Source of the DNA: Phorcus lineatus
Lineage: Eukaryota > Mollusca > Gastropoda > Trochida > Trochidae
Direction: 5' to 3'
Assembly: GCA_921293015.1 (NCBI GenBank)
Contig: OV121086.1
Coordinates: forward strand, 44,781,402 to 44,845,401
DNA: 64,000 bases
The notes beneath the pieces are model-generated. The model did not search any database. It saw only the letters and a list, made by a program, of their open reading frames with translations, and was not told the DNA's origin. The position numbers and the translations under genes are program-made. Shown piece after piece: positions 40,901 to 53,133 of this stretch. Positions within the stretch are counted from its first letter, which is position 1. Each line of letters starts with the position of its first letter.

Positions 40901-42540
40901 CTTGATATTCCAATAAGAACTCTTATGAGAATTGTAATTTTTTGCCGGAAAGAGAGCACGCAAATCACTGATTTTGGCAGGTGAGCAGCAAGTCCTATGA
41001 ATTAGCTAGCTACAGACTAGCGCAACTTAAAGTCATGAGAGGAAAGTGATCATAGTATCGAGGGCATTATTACTTACATGATAGAGTTGACAGGCAAGAA
41101 GGTAAGCATTTTCCTCGGCCTGGCTGATGCAGGTGTGAGTACCAGTGAAGTTCATCTGGTGCGGCCATCTTACATGAAGTCGTGCCTTCCAGTAGGCGCC
41201 ATTCAGTCGTGGAATGTACTCAATATGAGGCTCAATAATCTGACCACTCACAACAAAGGGTTTCAATAGATCTAGGACAATCTTCTTTGGGTTACAATAT
41301 TTTTTCTTCAAAGTGTCAACTGCAAAAACAGATACAAGACAGAGTTCAATTTACATTGTTTGTAAATAGGATTTTTTCGAATAATACAATTTCAGAGTTA
41401 TAAACTAGTGTATGGTTCTGTAGACGCCAATTTAAGTATGTCTTCCCATATTAAAAAAATCTTAACTTTCTGTATAAACAGTTATCAAAGATCCTCAATA
41501 CCCTTTTTCACAAACTCGTATTCCGGCCAGGGTTTACATCACACTTTGGTATGTGCGTAGATGTCTAGTTATATGCTGGACTACTGTAGTGCTAGACACG
41601 TCAAGATGAAATCACGTATTAATATAAGTTTGACAATTTACTAAGGGTTTCGTTATAAAATTTATGTTGCTCAATACTGCATTAGTCTACCTTCAACCAC
41701 TCTCTAAAATACAGATAGCATTATAATAGTAATAGCTTTCTTATACCGCGCATATATCCATGACAAGGCATGCTCAAAGGGCCATGAGTATTATTACCCT
41801 GGAGGGATAGTACTTTCGGTGCTGCCGATTAACAAGCGCTCCGCGCGACCATATAGGTTCATACTTCCCCCTTGTTCAAGTCCCCATTTGTACAGCTGGG
41901 TGAACCGAGTGCAAAGTGGATGAAGTGTCTTGCCCAGGGACACAACACAGGATGAGACCCAAGTCACAAATTTTTGGTGTCTCCACTGGGATTCCAACCC
42001 GGGTCTCTGGCGTGAGACTCAGAGGCTAGAAAGCTAACCACTACACCACTGTGCTCCACAGAACGAATTTTCAAAATTAAACGAACTAGGCTTAGAATAT
42101 GATTCGCATTCATAGTCTAATTGGTTATTGTTTTATGTTCTTTATCAAGGTAGTCATGAACAGTCTAACTGGTACGTCCTGCTTCATGATAGTACTAAAT
42201 AGTAGTGGATTAAATAGGAGCCTTTGATGAAGTCTAGATCCTAATTCAGCAAGTATAGATTTGACTGCATCCACATGATATTAAGAGCCCAAAAGAAAAA
42301 AAGAACATTATGGATGAAGGAACAGTAGATTATTTCATGTACTAAATTTTAGTCTTTAGTCTAACCTTCATGTTCACTTGGAACTTCGAAAATCCTGGTA
42401 GTTTTGGAAGTGGTCCGGAAATATCTCACTGTCACGTTAACCTTTACATTGAATTTATGAAAATTGATATTCACTGGACGAGACCGTAGGTTTGAACTTA
42501 TTTGTTTAGAGATCAAAAGTGGTAATCGCTTGTCAAACAT
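37992..42540 (-). CDS. Mitochondrial-leader, dsRBD-like, retroelement RNase H fusion protein
   Basis: Four minus-strand exons join in phase: 42540-42366, 41319-41078, 40348-40061, 38651-37992 (1365 nt, 454 residues), all GT-AG. Residues 1-45 are rich in Arg/Lys/Ser and almost free of acids (VRYFRTTSK), like a mitochondrial presequence. Exon 2 encodes a dsRBD-like stretch (WKARLHVRWP, then QAEENAYLLACQLYH); exon 3 encodes a second (WKSELTVPWP, then HYAVCLLACIKLK). The first recalls the divergent dsRBD of DHX30. Exon 4 is an RNase H fold: FVDASRLGFGAYL (D280), YEFYAL (E327), WSDNQHAV (D352) and NQAADHLSR (D408), so the catalytic set is complete. SDNxxAV and ADHLSR are typical of RNase H in DIRS-like retrotransposons rather than host RNase H1. 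There is no reverse transcriptase, recombinase or terminal repeat nearby, and the splice acceptor falls just before the domain, so this looks like a host gene that captured it. Function (for example hybrid processing in mitochondria) is inference. Confidence 0.72.
41735..42059 (-). repeat. Full-length tRNA-derived SINE
   Basis: On the minus strand the head reads GTGGTGTAGTGGTTAGC (A box) and later GGGTTGGAATCCC (B box, one change from GTTCGAATC). The body includes CCCTGGGCAAGACACTTCATC, a word common to invertebrate SINEs, and ends ATATGCGCGGTATAAGAAAGC. It lies in intron 1 of the RNase H fusion gene. The head is close to a tRNA but the element as a whole is a SINE, so I do not call a tRNA gene. 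Confidence 0.8.
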
Positions 42541-43274
42541 GACAAAACATTCCAGACGGTTTCCTCAACCACCGGCCGCCATGATTGTTGTTTATGTCAC
42601 GTGACCGTTTATGACCTATGACCCCTCAATGTACACGCCCACTTTCCTGGACCTTATAATTCATCAATTTCTCTCGCTTATATCTATGAATTGTTTAAAT
42701 TTCAGCTATAACAGATAACATAGGTGGAATAAGAAATATCCAAACCACATGTTTGCAAAAAGACTTACACTGAGTGCTATGATAACTTTCTAATTACAGA
42801 AATTACTGTTATATATATTTTAATATAATTGATTCGACGATATTCAAGTTGTAAGAGATTTATCTAATTTCACGCATCACACATGAACTCGTAAAAACAC
42901 TATGTCGCTTAGTTACATCAGAAATTACAACATTTCGTGAAAGTTCTCCGCATTTCTGTCCGTACATGCAGAGTCCGAGGTTAACCGTGTACGTACTCCA
43001 CGTCAACTACTATTTTTAGCACACCGGAATCTGATTGTGAGTTGCACAAGCATTACGAGGCTCCTGACTATATACAAAGCCGTTGCGAATTGCTGACATA
43101 CACATTTGGCGAAAGATTAACTCTGTGACTAAAGGTAAAAATTTATCATTATATTACTATATAAATGAAACAGTTATAAACAGTTGTATTTAATGGAACG
43201 TAATATAGATCACGGAAGTGTTCAGACGTGACCATAACTTGACTCGACTCTCCATATATATATAACTTTACAAT
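42541..43274. promoter_or_regulatory. Divergent (bidirectional) promoter region
   Basis: The start codons of the minus-strand RNase H fusion (42540) and plus-strand RBR ligase (43275) are only 734 bp apart, head to head. The 10-bp palindrome GTCACGTGAC (42596-42605) contains an E-box. Two short upstream ATGs precede the minus-strand start: a six-codon uORF at 42582-42565 and one at 42550-42533 that overlaps the main ATG out of frame. Transcription starts are not determined. Confidence 0.5.
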
Positions 43275-44910
43275 ATGATGTCGGCGACCAACGTTAATTC
43301 TACCCCGGCCCGGGGCCGAGATGGGCGTCCACCCACCCTTTTCACCGTTAACGTTACCAATATGAGTGACGTTGAGGCTAGAGAAGCTTTGGATGTGTTG
43401 GATATTTCAGAATGGGCGACAGCATTAGAGTCCGTCAACCTGTCGCTCAATAAAAAGCGACGTTGGGACACTCTATACTATCTGAAAAGTGACATTGAAA
43501 AACAACAGTTTAAAGAGGAGAACTTTCACGTGCATGTTGTGGAGAGACTATGGATGAACAGACGTGCCAACTGTGAAGAGATTACAAGCAACGCTGACCT
43601 GAAGAGCAATTTTGGGAGTTCGGTATTCTTTGAACCTGACTCTCTGCTTTATCAACCTAAACCAGAGGCAAAACATGAAAGGCCACGTGTGCATTTTGGA
43701 AGAAAAGATTTTCGTAAAACCACAAAGAAAGATAGTAAAGTAAAAAAGAAGAAAGAAGCCAAGGTTGGTGAAGTTGCGGAGGAAAGCGCGGATACTCAAC
43801 ATCCAGAGCTAAGAGTGGAAGTTGTAGGTCCAACGGATCAGTGTATTAATCCCCCAACGACGTTGACGTCACGACGCCGGAGAGAGCGTGTTCAACGAAT
43901 AAAAGATGCAGGTAAATAAAGTTTTTCATGTCAATTGTGGCTTTACTCTTATTGCTAATATTTGATATCATGAGAATGAATGAATAGTCTGTATAATGAC
44001 ATGTATCAATCCCAAAGATCACTGTATCACTATGTTTGATATCACCACAGGTTAATGATTTTCTGTTTATTCTTTCAGTTGTTTCACGTGTAAGCCCTTA
44101 TTACAAGAATCTGCTCAATAACTCGTCCAATCAACATACCTCAAATAGCTGGGGTGTTAACGATTGGGGTGATGACTGGGGATCCGTACCAGCGCAGAGG
44201 GCTGATATCGAGAGAAAACCGAAGCCAAAAACAGTTCCAGAGTCTTCCAAACCATCGTTAGTTCAGTGGGATTCAGACTCATATTTGACCTTTGACCCCG
44301 CGGAGGAGGAGGAAGAGGAGGAGGAGTATCTCAACGCGTGTAAAGAATACGTGATTGAATATGCACTATCATTTCAGGATTTCATTTTCTCCGCCCCCCA
44401 AAAACGGGGGAAGAGAAGAAAACCAAAGAAGGATAAGACTGAACCCCTCTCACACAAGGGGAAAATCGTGTACAAGCCAAAGCTTAGTCAGGATACGCCA
44501 TCAGAGACTGCACTCGAAGAACCAGAAACTGTTTCTTCAGAACCGGGAAAGTTTGAAATGGACGTTAACTTAAAAAAGGAGGACATTTCTATAAAATCAC
44601 TGACTCAGCTCTTTGGAGAGCGTTATATGGAATGTGAGTGCCGTCCAAGACGATTTCTGCTGGACTTCACAAGGTCTGTTCGAGAAGTCCCGCACTGGCT
44701 GCACTGGCCTGTGATTTATAAATATCGTTCTTCCAGACGAGGTCGCTCTTACCGAACTATTTTGAAGAAGGATCGTCAGGACGTGAAGACAGCCGGATAC
44801 TTGGTTCTCGAGGAGAAACAAGATGGACGCTTTAGGTAAGGAGATACCTTTCCAATGAAAACTGATATGTCAATTAATTCTTAAAAAATACGCCTTTCAT
44901 TCATTCATTC

Positions 44911-44984
<74 letters not shown>

Positions 44985-47900
44985 TTTTTTATTTAGTTAT
45001 TTATCTATCTATTCAATTACTTATTCTATTTATTTTTCCTAATCACTGCAGCTTGGGTCTCGAAACTGACGCGAAAATTGATGTTCAGATGTTGAAAAGG
45101 AGGCTCGCTGTTCCCGATGTATCGCCAAAACAGATCACTGAAACCTTATGCGATGTTCTTTCGAAAAATATTGAGAAGAAGTGAGTTTGTACGAATTTCA
45201 AAATCGTACTTTTCGAATGTTCTTTATTGCATCATGTAGGATGATAATCGACACGGTGGGGTCTTAAATGCCGTAGTGTTTGGACAATGCATGGTAGGCC
45301 TTAATTGAATATGAATAAATTAAAAAAAGAAACCATAGCGAAATCAAATTTGATAGATTTACTTTAGAAGGATTTGCAAATATTTGTAACTACTACAAGG
45401 TTACTAGGTTTCTAGGTTACTATAATATAATTTTAAAAATACCGAACCAAAACAGCCAATAGAATATCACACGATGATATGTATTTATTGCACATCAGAA
45501 AATAAAATATAATGTTTTGTTGATTGATATGTCATAATTACCGATACATATCGTAAAAATGCAAATTTTTCGTTTAGTGACCCAGTGTTTTATTGTTACA
45601 AATATTATCAAACCTTCACAACAGTTGAAATATATCTTTAAGATAGTCGTTTTTACCTCTATCTCAGGGTTATAGCGAAGTATGCGGATATTGTGGCAAG
45701 GCAGTCTGGAAAAGCGTTCAAAATATTGAGGAATAAACTCAACTGGCCGGAAGCTGATTCCTACTTTCCGAATCCATTTCCGGAAGTCCCAAATATGTCA
45801 GAAAGAGAGCGGGTACGTTCTGGTTAGCCGTCAAATGCAAATTCATATATTTATGACACTCTTACTCTCGATAACCCCACGATTGTTTCTCATAAAAGAG
45901 CCACTCCGTGATTTTCATAACATATTATTTTCCTTTGATACGAACTTAAATGTCATATGTGGTGATATAAAATCAAAACATCTTAAACTTTCATGTCCAA
46001 AAGACATATATACAAATACTGGTTTTCGATGAAAATCTTAAAAACAGCTTTATAAATGCACAGAGGTGTACATATCACGTCCCATATACATGGATACTAG
46101 TTATATATCCTAACAAACACTATCAACTCCTAATTGTCCTCCTGACTGTTTTAGATTAGTCTCCAAAATATTTGACGCGCGTGACTGTCCAGTTTTCGAT
46201 CATAATTGCGACGTTCTACCTTCATATTGTCACTGTACAAAACAAATTAGCTTTAAAATGTTTCTTTTTGGTAACATTCGATACTTCGCGATCGAATGAC
46301 ACCACTGATTAAATTTGGCATATATGACTCCAACAAGTCACGGAGTGGCTCTTTAAGAAGGGTGTTGAATATCAAATGAAATTATGAGGTGAGATTCCTC
46401 TCTGTTTGATAAACCATAACGTTGAGCGGAGAGTACTTGCTGATTGCTCAATTAGTTCGACATTGAAAATATCTAGCAGATCATCGATATGCTGTTCATC
46501 AATGAAGACGACATTAATTCCATACACTAAATCCTATCAGGATTAATGTTAGATATATTCTCTTAATTTTCTGCGCCTGATATGATTTATTTCATGAATA
46601 AAATGAGTCTTGATATTAAGGAACCATATCTATTTATATAGCCACCGACAGAGGAATTGGATATTCCTGAATGTTGCAACATCTGTTTTGCTGACATCGA
46701 TGTGACGTCATCTGATTCGCGGGGCCTCGCTCTGAACAAGTGTGGACACTGGTTTTGTATTGCTTGCTGGAAAAATCACGTGACTGCGTGTGCGAAAAAT
46801 GGATCGACCAAAATTATGTGCCCTGTAAGTTTCAACTATAGAAGATTGATTAGAATATTAACTTTATCTAGCGAATACTCACTGAAAACATGTTTAATGT
46901 GTGTTTAAAGTAACGGAACAGTCGTTAGAAATTCGTCAATCCTTCTTAAATGACTACTTCTTTTTTACATGAACCACAACATCAATGTCAAGTAAAACAA
47001 TAAAGCCAGATGAAATAAAATAAACAACATGTTCCTTAGATGTCAAAGGTAATGCATAGCTAAAGGTATAGTTCGGAGAAATAACGTATACTGTGAACAT
47101 TATTTCAACTTGGGCATATATCCGTTATCACTCGTTCCTCTTTGGGAAAGTATCGGGGAATAAATCGAGGGTAACAATCGCTACGGGGTTGACGCGCATT
47201 ACATCCAGATATTCAAACACAAGTCTTTGAAGCATATTATAATTTAACGAGCTGCTTGTGAAGATTATCTTTCTGATATTTAAATAATTGTTTACGACTT
47301 CAGGAGTTCGAGTGCAAGGTGCGAGTTGATGAAGGAACTCTGATATCACTGTTGACCTTGGACGACCTCAGAGTGTACAGATCAAGAATGGATGACATCA
47401 CTATTAGCACTTCCGGGTCCAAACTCTACTGCCCGAGACCCGGATGTGAACGCATTGTATCTCTATATGAAGGTACTTTTCAGAAAATCTAGTAGTAGTT
47501 CTCAAACAATATGTTACATTACAAGGGAGATAAGAAATTGTTCTTGTTTAAGATATAAAGGTATCTTCAACAGCTGCACGCATTCCTAGTGCAGCTGTTT
47601 TTAGCAATCTTTTCCATTTTATGCACAACCGACCGTTACGATTAATGATAAACCTCAGTGCTAACTTTCTCATTATGGATTACAGGTCAATTATGAAGAA
47701 TGAAAGTACTAATATTTAATTGCATCGATGGAAAGCTCTATGAGTGCCAGTATCCTCTTTTGCCCTAATAGCAATTTTGAAAGCGAAATTGTCTGCTATA
47801 ATGTCTTCGAATCTTGAAAACCCGGTGATCTATACCGAGTTCACGTCCCTTTTTGTTTATTACCTGAGGAGTACAATGTAAAAATATGGCATTCTCAATA

Positions 47901-50827
47901 ATTTCAGAAGATCTCCCTAATTATTTTTGTCCAGTTTAACATTCGAGTCCCAAAAAAATGGCCAGAAAACGACAAGCCTGTCTTGTGACGGCCTGCTACA
48001 GTGAATTCACGAACGAATTTGATACATAGCATCACAAACACAGAAATTGGTGAACTCACAATAAAATATTTTTAAACATATACAAATATCGAGTTTTTAT
48101 TACAAAATGGGTAAAACTTCAAAATACGATCTCTTTCAGAGAGCCGAGAGACGGGCTGTGTGAGTTGTAAGTGCGGTGCAGAGTTTTGTATCAAGTGTCT
48201 TGGACATGCGCATTGGCCGGCAGACTGCTGTCATTTGAGACGATACCAAGAAAACCAGAGACGATATGGTAGGTTTTACAACGGCTTATTGACGAATAAA
48301 TATATTTCTCATCCTTGTCTCATCGTTCTGTAATATATAATTCTATATGCCTAGAAAATCAAATAGGGTTACCTGATATCAACCGCCTATCCTCCAACTA
48401 TAATGACCCACATAACCATGCTGATAACTTCAGTAAACGTGAATGGTCTTCCGAATCGGATATTCCAATTAAGGGTTGATTGTTTCCACCAGTCCGCTCT
48501 TTCATTATGCTGAACTCTTGTCTCAAAATAACTTTTTCTTTGGCCCGAACTTCAGATTATTTATGTTTAAGTCTTTGATACTTGACATGTTTCTCTTGTG
48601 ATGGGACCTCATCATGAGGTCATATGTGTTTGAACTTGTGACCTTGACCTTGACCCTGGGAGAATATCCTAAAAAGTTTGACCTTTGGCATAACTTTGGA
48701 GTAGTCAATACTTTTCCATCTTGCTTGTTGAGAACTTTCAAGTTATATTATTTTCAAATGATATTATCGTTTAAACTTGTGACCATGAACTTTAATTTAG
48801 GATCATTTCACGACAATTTTTCCTGGGTCATCATAGTAACTTTCGGTTAGTCATTGATTAGACTTGTGATGTAAATGAGGTCATAATGTTGGCCTCGGTG
48901 TTGCAAGTAGAGAGTTTAGCGTTTGGTATTGTGTATGCAAATAGAAAGTTTAGTGTTTGGTATTGTGTATGCAAATAGAAAGTTTAGTGTTTGGTATTGT
49001 GTATGCAACTAGAGGTGATTGTGAGCACCTGCACCATTTTCCAATCTACCTGAAACAACTCTGAACACTTGTCCTTTAGAAACTTGCTACTCTAGGTTTA
49101 AGAGAAGTAAAAGTAGGAGGTTACAAATACCGTGAAGGAGGTTTAATGCAATGATTTTATTGAAGGCACTTTGTCATAGGAAAAGCTTCAGTATACGGAT
49201 TTTAGCAATAACTGAGAGTAATGCCTTTACAAGGAACGCAACTAACCCCAACCTCTCTGCAGGTGACGAAGACGTGATGTCTTGGGATATTGGCGCGAAA
49301 TCAGTGATGAAGGGAAAGCGTTGCCCTGAGTGCAACTACTTTATCGAGAAGAACCAGGGCTGTCCCATGATGTCATGCGTTTGTGGGCACGAGTTCTGTT
49401 GGCAGTGCATGAAACCAGCCAACGGCCACGGATACTCGCCAGACTGTTATGCTAAGTCCGACAACTCCGGAACAAAGGTAATGCCCTTTTGATATTTCTT
49501 ACGTTTGTAGACGATCTTTTCAATCATTTAAGTTTTTCATTTTTGATGTTTCACGTTTGTCTTATTTTTTTCTTTAAACAACACTGTCTACTTATCTATC
49601 CACCGTGCCAGCGTTCCTTCGAATCTCTCCTCAACAAACCTTTTGAGAATGGTTATGTAGACCATCGTTTCGGGAGTAACTAGTTAATTCAACGTCCTTT
49701 TATTTTCACCTAAAATTATGACGCCATTTTCTGTCTTGCAGAACATACAGGAGGTGTTCATCGAGGATCTGAACAAACACCCTCAGTCAAGGTCAAGGAC
49801 ATATATCATCGCTCTGACCCGTCGTCATCGACAAAATCACCGGCAGAGGGAGATGCTGGAACGCTTTGTACCGAAGATGAAGAAAGAACTACAGGTAATT
49901 TGTCTTTTGTTTCTTATCTCCCAACAATTCATCGATTTCTCTTCATATCATACACAAGGCTTCTATAAAAAAAAGAAACAGGACCATGTAGAAATTTGAT
50001 GACCTTTCAGGGTTTTCGCAGGTCAAAACTCGAAATTTCAATTTCAAGTTTACAAAACAAATCTATTGGGAAACGCGAGGCCAAGTTGATTTTCCCTTTA
50101 AAACTTACTGAATATTCTTTGTGCACAGAGGCTTGTTGGAAGACAGATTCTGCTGAATAAACGCGGTGTTGTACCGACAACTAAGAAGACGACCCATCTT
50201 GAGGAAATGTGTCACCTGCTTGTTGAGGTGGAAACCAGGGAGGGAATGCACCTACTTGATTGGGGTCTCGCTCTCATCTCAGAGGTAAATATGTCGCACA
50301 TAAAACTGTTTATGAAAATAAACGTAATACAACTATACAATTATTTCTTAAAGTTATGCATCAATTCGACAAGTGAATTTTGTCTTTGAAATTATTATCT
50401 TAACAAATGATGTCAATCTTCTCTCAGCTGCATCACGTGATCGAGTACAGCGCTGTCTTGATTGACATCCACCATGACGACCATCGCCTTGGTAACACAG
50501 GAAAACTCGCAAGTACTCTTGTGTTTCTCGTTGAACGAATGGAAGAGGTAAGTTGACTTGGCATAAAATGTAAATGTTACATATTGTGAAAATAAAGGAT
50601 CTTCGTCAAAATAATCTTGATCGTTTCAATAAATGTCATATTTTACAGGTTAATATGCAATAGTTTACAGGTTTAACTGGATTGTCTTACAGGTTTATCA
50701 GTTAGGACTCCATCAGGACATGTCGAGTGTTCCCGCCAAGCTGATGAAACATGCAAACATCGCAGTGGAGATCCTGTCTAGGTTAAAAGCCCTCACCAAG
50801 TATTATCCTAAAGACCTGGATGCATGA
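43275..50827 (+). CDS. RBR-type (RING1-IBR-Rcat) E3 ubiquitin ligase
   Basis: Twelve exons join in phase: 43275-43911, 44079-44835, 45052-45180, 45668-45812, 46642-46824, 47304-47472, 48140-48268, 49263-49477, 49742-49894, 50129-50284, 50428-50547, 50693-50827 (2928 nt, 975 residues). RING1 begins near 568 (CNIC, later CGHWFCIACW). The IBR follows (LYCPRPGC, later CKCGAEFCIKC, about 650-700). Rcat spans about 735-780: CPEC, then NQGCPMMSC with C750 at the site of the catalytic cysteine of Ariadne/Parkin-type ligases, then CGHEFCWQC. RBR enzymes pass ubiquitin from E2 to this cysteine before the substrate. The N-terminal 560 residues hold a lysine-rich region, a WGVNDWGDDWG motif (237-247) and an acidic Glu run; I do not recognise a named domain. 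The C-terminal 185 residues are helical and unlike the standard Ariadne domain to my eye. The start may be ATG 43275 or the adjacent ATG 43278. Confidence 0.9.
44897..44986. repeat. ATTC / ATCT microsatellite
   Basis: Three to four ATTC units followed by about 18 uninterrupted ATCT units within intron 2 of the RBR ligase gene. Confidence 0.97.
48630..48660. promoter_or_regulatory. Three contiguous TGACCT-type half-sites
   Basis: TGTGACCTTGACCTTGACCC contains three hormone-receptor half-sites (AGGTCA on the other strand) spaced one base apart, in an intron of the RBR gene. The surrounding sequence resembles a dispersed molluscan repeat, so it may be repeat-derived rather than a working enhancer. 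Confidence 0.25.
48903..49012. repeat. Tandem repeat, 34-bp unit x 3.2
   Basis: Units start at 48903, 48937 and 48971, with a partial fourth at 49005. The last two full units are identical; the first differs at about three positions. Intronic, RBR gene. Confidence 0.95.
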
Positions 50828-53130
50828 TTTGGAACTTTGAAAACTGTAAGATAGCAACAATATGGTGTATTCCTCTATGGGCAAACACCAGAAAGGTTAA
50901 CAATGCACATGGCCAAGAAGGAAAAAGACTTGTGACATTGTATGGAAAGGTGCTTAGTTAAGGTATTCTCTATGTTATTATGTGGAGCAGTGCCCTGTCT
51001 CATTTAACTCCTAACCAGCCAAAAGAACATGAATGAATGAATGACTATTGACCTCAGACTTTGTCAACCTTTTAAAATTTGGTAATCTCAGTGACCAACG
51101 GCATTAAGGAAGCGGAATTATGGAAGACCTGATTCATATTTGTGGAGGATGTTGAAGTGTAACCCACGTGTCCAGGGAAAGCGATCTCCAAGTGCCGACA
51201 TCGAAAACTGTCATGTTGCCTTTGTTTATCTAAACACCTAACATTTGATAGTGGTTTTGATGGGCAGCACACAATCACCAGAGCATTTTCGCAGTATTGA
51301 TTGGTGTACTTACTTTGACAATCACATTTTAGTGATAATTGGGACATTTTTACATAGTCTTTCATGCACCATATGAGGGGTGTTATATGTATGATATTTT
51401 AGTATTCAGTTGACATATTTTTTGTGCTATGAATGATGTTTCATGCGCCTTTATTGCCTTCCAATGAGGCTGAACTAATAATGGTGCTAATCCTATCTCT
51501 CCAAGACGGTAAAAGTGCAATAACTGTACCTATGGTTTCAATTCTTATCAGAATATTGGGTAATTTTGATAAGAGAGATGTATCCATGGAAGGAATGGCT
51601 GCTACTGACAAAAGAGAATTGTCTTTGAGGAATTTAATGTATTAGTGGCGATTTTGACGATTTGAGTGGTTGTGCTGAAATTGTCAATGCATTATTCTGC
51701 TTCCAAACATTTTGAATGAAATTGTGTTCCTATTTTAAAACTTGAATAGTTTGGAAAATATGAAATATTGCTTGCAAACTTTGAGAATGGAGATGGTATT
51801 TCCTGATCAGAGGAACGGTGTAAATGCCGAGGTGTAAATGTAGCCTACGTATAATACATCTGCCTGCAAGTTTGACTGACCATGAACAAAACCTCTCAGG
51901 ATATTCATGTTCAAGTCCTCAGGAAATTCCTAAACTATGTGGTTGTTATGGATGTTTATGTATATACCATTATCAAAGTAAAACTATTTGAAATCACTCT
52001 TTGCTGGCTTTATTTTAAATCTTTATAGTTGAAAAAAAGATTAATATTCTATGGATAGTTCAGTTGACTGCATCAGTTGATGTTCAGCAGGAACTGACAC
52101 GAGGATTCACTGAATAGTTAACTTGCCTCATAGCTGGATCATCTACAAGAGCTGGGTGATTCCATGTCATGCACTAAAACTTTGGAAATGGGCTTTTCTT
52201 CAAACATCCATACCATGTGGCACTAAATCTTATTTAGAGGTATTTAACCTTCAAGCGATGTATTTTGACGATTTTTTATTGATCACGGTAATAATGCAAA
52301 GAGCTTTCAACTCGCACTAGTTAACTAGATGCACAAATAATGTTCATAATTACTTCATCACTTAAATCAAAGAGACCTGTCCGAAAGCTAAATTAAACAG
52401 AAAATCATTTACCTGCAATGATGTCGATATCAGTCGTTAGTTGTCCACCTTGGAAACTCTCCTTATTAATCATGATTGTCCTGATAATACAATATCCCCT
52501 CCACTCAAACACTCAAATATTGGCGGAGCAGTGCACCTATCATCTACCCTCAAATCACCGTTTTTAGTTACCATAAATGAGATTCTCAGATTTTAAGAAC
52601 ATTGTCTTTGTTGGATGGAAATTGGATCTGTAAATTTCACAGAATAAGGTTATGGAAGGCGTGCACAAGATTAGAAATAAAAAGGCTAACCCTTTTTATA
52701 AGAATTTTACAGAAATTCAAACGAGTCCAAGTTTATGTCTGTAGCACAGTAAGCATAATATGAACTTTATAATCAACTAGTAACCTCTGTTTGAGATGGC
52801 TTGTAATAGACAGCAAGTCTGCCAGGTGCAACTTCACCTCTATCACTATGCATGATTTCTCTAATTGCATAACTATGCGCAAAATGGCCTTTAAGGGAGT
52901 GCAAGAAGAATGAATGTATGAAATTATATTTTAAATGTTTTCACTTATTTTCTAATGTTTTAAACATTTCTAAGTAAATATGTGTTAGTGTGTTGCTTTG
53001 TGAGTGACTATGACGGAGTAAATTGGTTACTTATTTTAAGAAGGATATATGATATGGTTGCATTTAGTTTTCCATTTTGCATTCTGATTTAAGAAATATG
53101 TAATGGAGTGATCCCCAGGACGAGTTTATG
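50828..53130. other. RBR ligase 3' UTR and intergenic sequence
   Basis: No further exons found. AATAAA-like signals occur, for example near 51977-52030 and AATAAAA near 52676. The open frames in this stretch have no splice sites or recognisable motifs. Confidence 0.45.
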
Positions 53131-53133
53131 GAT

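Noticed and set aside
41976..42059. tRNA gene on the minus strand
   Set aside because: A and B boxes are present, but a SINE body and tail follow and the B box is altered, so it is a SINE head.
46657..46908. RING1 frame as a stand-alone small gene
   Set aside because: The frame runs past a good donor at 46825 into an intron; phase and domain order show it is exon 5 of the RBR ligase.
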